Under the pieces are notes generated by a model. That model saw only the letters and a program-made list of their open reading frames with translations, was not told the DNA's origin and searched no databases. DNA of 64,000 bases from Polytrichum commune (lineage: Eukaryota; Streptophyta; Polytrichopsida; Polytrichales; Polytrichaceae). A program made the translations under genes and the position numbers. Positions 59,821-64,000 of the stretch are shown piece after piece; positions within the stretch are counted from its first letter, which is position 1; the number at the start of each line of letters is the position of its first letter. Location: NCBI GenBank assembly GCA_950295325.1, contig OX485804.1, positions 22,876,001 through 22,940,000 on the forward strand. Direction: 5' to 3'.

Positions 59821-61088
59821 ATGGGGAAAGACGGCATTTCTGGCGAGGTTCTTTATTCGAGGTGTTCAAATACACTGGTCAGGATTTCAGCCTCTGGAAG
59901 GTACAAATGCAAATAGCATTTGAGAATAAAGAACTCATAGAGGTCGCAGATGGAACAGCGACACTGGCAGAAGCCGAAGACAAAGATGCTTGGAAGAAGA
60001 AGAAGAATGCTGCAAAATGGTTAATCACCACTGCCGTTGATACTGAACATCTTGCCATGATTGTAAGCTGCAAGACAGCTGCTGACATGTCGGGACGTTC
60101 GCTTACCATCCACGAACAGGTATCATCAGAAAGTAAATTTCTCTTGATTCAAAATTTGTTGATTGTAAGTATCAAACCTCCAAAAAATTGTACCATTCGG
60201 CCATTGCAAAAGAGAATGTACCAAACCTCCGAAAAATTTCCGAGATGCGACAAGAAGAGGCTCAGTTGAAAGTACAGCGAAGATTGCCGAAACTGAGGCT
60301 AAACAATTAGATCATCAATGTGAATATGTCGCGTTGTTTGCTGAATCACAAATTTTAGGGTCCGAAGCATTGGTAGCTCAGAACCAAGTGGAAGAAGTTT
60401 GGTATGCCGACGCTGGCGTAACTGAACACATGACAGACCGCAAGGATTTCTTTCCAAAATTCATGCCGTTGCACGAGGTAAATGGCCAGTTGCTATCGCC
60501 AATGATCCACTTTGTATTGAATTTATATAGGGAGAGAGTGAAATACGTTGAAGGTAACAAGCATCGTTCATTATATCAAGCGTTTCGTTAATGGGAAATG
60601 GTTGGACAGTTCTCTACATATTCCTGAGCTACGCACTAACCTATTTTCTATTGGGAAGCGGCTGATAAAGGTGTTGTTACAACCTATCACAAAGACAAGT
60701 GTGAAATGGTCATTCATGAAGGGAAAGGAGACTTGCTTCTCACAGGTTCTCGCAGAGGTAAAGGCTTACACAAGCTCAACATTCATGTCTCAAGAAATTA
60801 TTCCTCCCCCGAATCAGGTCCCAGCAATTGACTCAGAGTGTCTAGTGACAGTGACAGAACAATGCTCAACTGTGGCATAAGCGTTTTTGTCATATCGATG
60901 TTTTTTCCTTAAAGGTTAAAGTCAAGGTGATTAAACTCAAGACAGATCGGGGTAAAGAGTTTAGAAGCAACGCGTTTAAGCAGTATCTTACAGATACAAG
61001 AATTCAATATGAACTTACTGCACCTGATGCCCCAGAATATAATGGCTTTATTGAGTGCAGCAATCGGACAGTGGTTGAGGCGATGTGA
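59821..61088 (+). pseudogene. Ty1/copia retrotransposon remnant
   Basis: Parts of a copia polyprotein appear in order. First is a gag segment (DFSLWKVQMQIAFENKELIE, AWKKKKNAAKWLITTAV; 59860-60120). A large deletion follows. Next is the protease-type motif ADAGVTEHMTD (about 60408-60440; normally D-S-G-A-x-x-H-M). Then a pre-integrase segment (NGKWLDSSLHIPELRTNLFS) and an integrase end (KTDRGKEFRSNAFKQYL, LTAPDAPEYNGFIECSNR; 60935-61085). Frames shift between parts, and reverse transcriptase is absent. A sequence of about 40 bp, TTTGTATTGAATTTA...GGGAGAGAGTGAAA, occurs both upstream (59600-59635) and inside (60511-60545). It is not functional. Confidence 0.88.
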
Positions 61089-61269
61089 CCTCCATAGCCC
61101 CAGAGATTTAACATCGATGACTTCCGTGTTGGAATGAACTGCGAGGAAGCAGTCATGTGCTAAAGTGGACTCAGAATTCATTCGACCCACGCCGATAGGA
61201 GTTGAAGTTCTTACGTGAGTTTTGATACCGACGAACAATCCCAGGCAGACAGTAAGGCATGTGGGTGTT

Positions 61270-61640
61270 ATCGGTTCGTTTTTGTCCATGCTCTTCAACT
61301 TCTACCGATTAGATTTGCACAAAGGAACTTGTGTGGCTTTAGCAAATCTATGACGAAGCATCAGCCCAAATCAGATTGAAAATCGGACCTCCCCTGTTTT
61401 AGTTATGAATATGAAATGTACATGATTGTTGATTCTGATTGAACACATAGGTCCTCTCACTCTCACTATTGAGTGTGAGGTAGTTAACAAATTATGAAGA
61501 TGTAGTCCAATCTTTTTCAAACATATGTCTTAATGGTGTTTGTTCTTCGATCCTCGTTGAATCACACACCCATCAACTATAGGTCTCTGATTAAGAAAAC
61601 TAACCAAATATCATCCACATACCTTACAGACCATCTTTGT
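61270..61640 (+). repeat. Dispersed repeat family C, copy 4
   Basis: It is collinear with 2806-3190 ('CTTCTACCGATTAGATTTGC', 'GCAAATCTATGACGAAGCAT', TTTGTTCTTCGATCC). It begins about 180 bp after the copia integrase fragment. Confidence 0.75.
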
Positions 61641-61823
61641 TCTCAGGTGCTCTCTCATGATAGAATTCAACCTGAAGATGATATTGTATAACCATAATGT
61701 TGTCTGATTCAACATGTTTCTATTTTATTTTGTTTTATTTTTTTTAAAGATTGTCACATGTTGTATCCACATTGGTCAGTAGCATGTTCAATCCAACATG
61801 GACATTAACTTTCAGGATTCGAA

Positions 61824-62383
61824 CACGGGTAGATCACTTAGTGCATTTTAAAAACGACGTGCGGCATAATATAGAGAGGATTAAAATCATTTGAAATAAA
61901 AATTATAAAGGAATTCCAAATAATGAAGGGGCCATTAAATGTAGACAATCCCATTATAAGTAAGTTAGATGGACATAAAATGTGGGCCATTATTTTTTTG
62001 TAAAATTAATATAAGGGCTGAAGATAAGGATCCTAGAAGGTATGTTTAGTATATTTGCTATGGTCTCCTATGTATTTTCTTCATAACTTTGTTTGCAATG
62101 GTATTACTGTTTGCACCCTTCTTTGTTTCCATGCTTTCTCTCAACACTCGTCAATTGCGTTAGGAAGTAGATTAGCTTTTATAACTTAAAAGGAATATAG
62201 AGTACAAAAATTGCAGTGACTTGGACAATATAAGTAATGGAAGGGTGCAAACAAATGGGCCATTTTTGAAATTTAAGTAATTATAGGGAGGCTTTAATTC
62301 AGCCCTTGAAGGTAAATAGCCCAAAACAAAAAACCCCCTGCCGCACGTGGTGCACAAAAATGCCTTAGAGTGATCTACCCGTG
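61824..62383 (+). mobile_element. hAT-like non-autonomous element, copy 2
   Basis: It starts CACGGGTAGATCACT and ends AGTGATCTACCCGTG. The flanks are near-identical 8-bp repeats GATTCGAA (61816-61823) and GACTCGAA (62384-62391). At 560 bp it is about 100 bp shorter than the nested copy at 25883-26542 and in opposite orientation; the rest aligns throughout. No transposase is present. Confidence 0.85.
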
Positions 62384-62439
62384 GACTCGAAGTGTTGAAC
62401 TAAGTTAGATGGGTCTTGAATGGTTACTTTTTCCCTGAC

Positions 62440-62790
62440 TAGTCCACCTCTCCTAGGTTATGAAACACACGATTAGAACAAGATGGTTAGCAAATCCAAA
62501 TCAAGGCCTTGGCCGCTTTCCTTATGATTTTTGGAGCTTGTATGACTACCTTATTCATTGTCAAAGTTAAGGTTCATGTGCTCATCAAGTGGTCACATTG
62601 GTCCCCCCCCCCCAATCAAGTTGACTATAAAGTCTAGGATGGTTGACATATTTTGAACATGGAGTCCAATCTCTTTCGAACACATGTCTTTTTGGTACCC
62701 GTTCTTAGATCTACACATAACCACATACCACGCAAACATAGGTGTCCATATTATTGTTGTGTTCGATTTAGGCACATCTACCTTAGACAA
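62440..62790 (+). repeat. Dispersed repeat I, C11 tract and partial repeat C relative
   Basis: 62440-62640 matches 51500-51700 in order. C11 lies at 62603-62613. 62640-62790 ('GAACATGGAGTCCAATC', ACACATGTCTTTTTGGTA) matches the partial block at 10660-10790. Confidence 0.55.
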
Positions 62791-64000
62791 CACTCTACAA
62801 CATCTGAATTGGAATGTTTGGGAACCCAAAAAGGAGGTGTGTGCGTGTTTGCAACGAGGTAGTGCAATACAACAAGCAATCACTTTGAAGCTAGCAAGTT
62901 TCGAGGACAACTATTTGAAGTCAAGATGAATATCTTGTGATTTTTTTGAAGTGTTCAAACTTGTAGATTTAATATTAAACAACTTTATGCTAAGTTAGAT
63001 GTGTACGTTCAGCATTGACCCTTAATGCATGTATACAATAACTTGAATTTTCACTATTTTAATTTGTTAAAAATGTAATTAGTAAAACAATAATGTTGAG
63101 CTTAATACTTAACAAGTGGATTTGTCACATGAAGCTCTATCTACTTTAGATTTCTTAGACTAACTTAACCTAGGTTAGACTGCTTCTTAGACTTAGCCTT
63201 AAGTCAACTTTCTTCGTTAAGTTTATCATAGCTCCTTAAATTACCTATCATCTATCACCTATCCCTCTCTCAAGTGGGTAACATGGCCAATAAAAGAATC
63301 ACTTAACATTAAACCAAAAAAAGGAATACGTGGCATAATTATTGGACATTAACTGTGGACACCACAAAAGTGAGAAAACAATTATTTCTATAACATGTAT
63401 GGCATATTATTGTTGTGGTGCCTGACCACAGCTGCAATAAAAACTTATAAAAAATGAAAATTTCTTCATGGTCATTACAGTAACGACACAAAATGTCAAC
63501 AAGAAAATTCAAAAAGTCATGATACTGCATTTGTATTTTTTTAGTTATCGTACACCACAACTTGTTTGTTGTGAGAATTGAGGTCACTGGCAATGAAGAC
63601 CAAACAAAGAGTAAAAGAGATGTTTGCTAGTTACATGCATCCAAAGACCCAAGAACAAACTTTGAGCTCAAATGTACAATGCATCAAATAAGCATGTCTC
63701 ATCATAAGCATGGAATAGGCATATTTCCCAATCCAAAGAAACACATCCCATGCATGAGTAAAACTCATTTCACACAAACAACAAATAAATGTTTATGCCA
63801 ACAACAAACTTGAACATTGCAAGTTAGAGCAAATGGAAAACCGCGATGTGATTCATAATCACAACTAAATTTAATTTATAATGAATAAAGGTACACAAAT
63901 AACAAAACCTCGGTTTACATTGGAGGGGTCCTATTGCTACATACAACCCTCACTTCTACCAACCACCTTCTCCCTATCCTTCATCACATGATTGGTCCAA
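62791..64000. other. Gene-free AT-rich right end
   Basis: Short overlapping open frames only; no domain, splice structure or known repeat is recognised. Confidence 0.35.

Overview
The window is nuclear DNA of a land plant. It holds four intact multi-exon, intron-rich genes: a mitochondrial TRIC/HP30-type import protein, a BIG BROTHER-like RING-H2 ubiquitin ligase, nuclear-encoded photosystem II subunit PsbX, and a secreted ferritin-like desiccation-related protein of the PCC13-62 type. TTTAGGG-type telomeric motifs and Ty1/copia, Ty3/gypsy, hAT-like, MULE-like and CACTA-like remnants fit this. Low gene density, long AT-rich spacers and the desiccation gene lean towards a non-flowering plant such as a bryophyte or other spore plant; that placement is an inference with low confidence.

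Layout. 1-1020 is a GC-rich edge that may be the 5' end of a gene leaving the window on the minus strand. 1030-18690 is gene-free repeat country: dispersed families, small MITEs, an inverted interstitial telomeric motif, a decayed copy of the TRIC 5' end (14838-15016) and a scrambled Ty3/gypsy palindrome (15718-17480). The TRIC gene occupies 19035-22016 (+). 23145-26830 holds a repeat, a CACTA-like MITE and a nested pair of DNA elements with clean target-site duplications. 28900-37600 is gene-poor, with an unidentified decayed multi-exon gene at 30998-32173 (-). The RING ligase lies at 38695-41841 (+), followed by a kinase pseudogene scrap and a tandem duplication. A perfect-period 65-bp hairpin satellite (46522-47066) lies just upstream of PSBX (47535-48285, +). 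PSBX is followed by two further tandem, decaying copies of its own 3' end. A 715-bp DNA element carrying a gene-like reading frame sits at 50183-50897. The desiccation gene (57427 to 54949, -) also has an extra copy of its tail downstream. The right end holds a copia remnant, a second hAT-like copy and dispersed repeats.

The four genes are unrelated single-gene units, not an operon or pathway cluster. What ties the window together is repeated local tandem duplication next to or inside genes (TRIC intron 1, PSBX 3' end, desiccation gene 3' end) and an unusual number of inverted repeats and hairpins. No wholly new gene system is evident. The most novel-looking items are the 65-bp hairpin array by PSBX, the gene-fragment-bearing 715-bp element, and the unidentified decayed gene.
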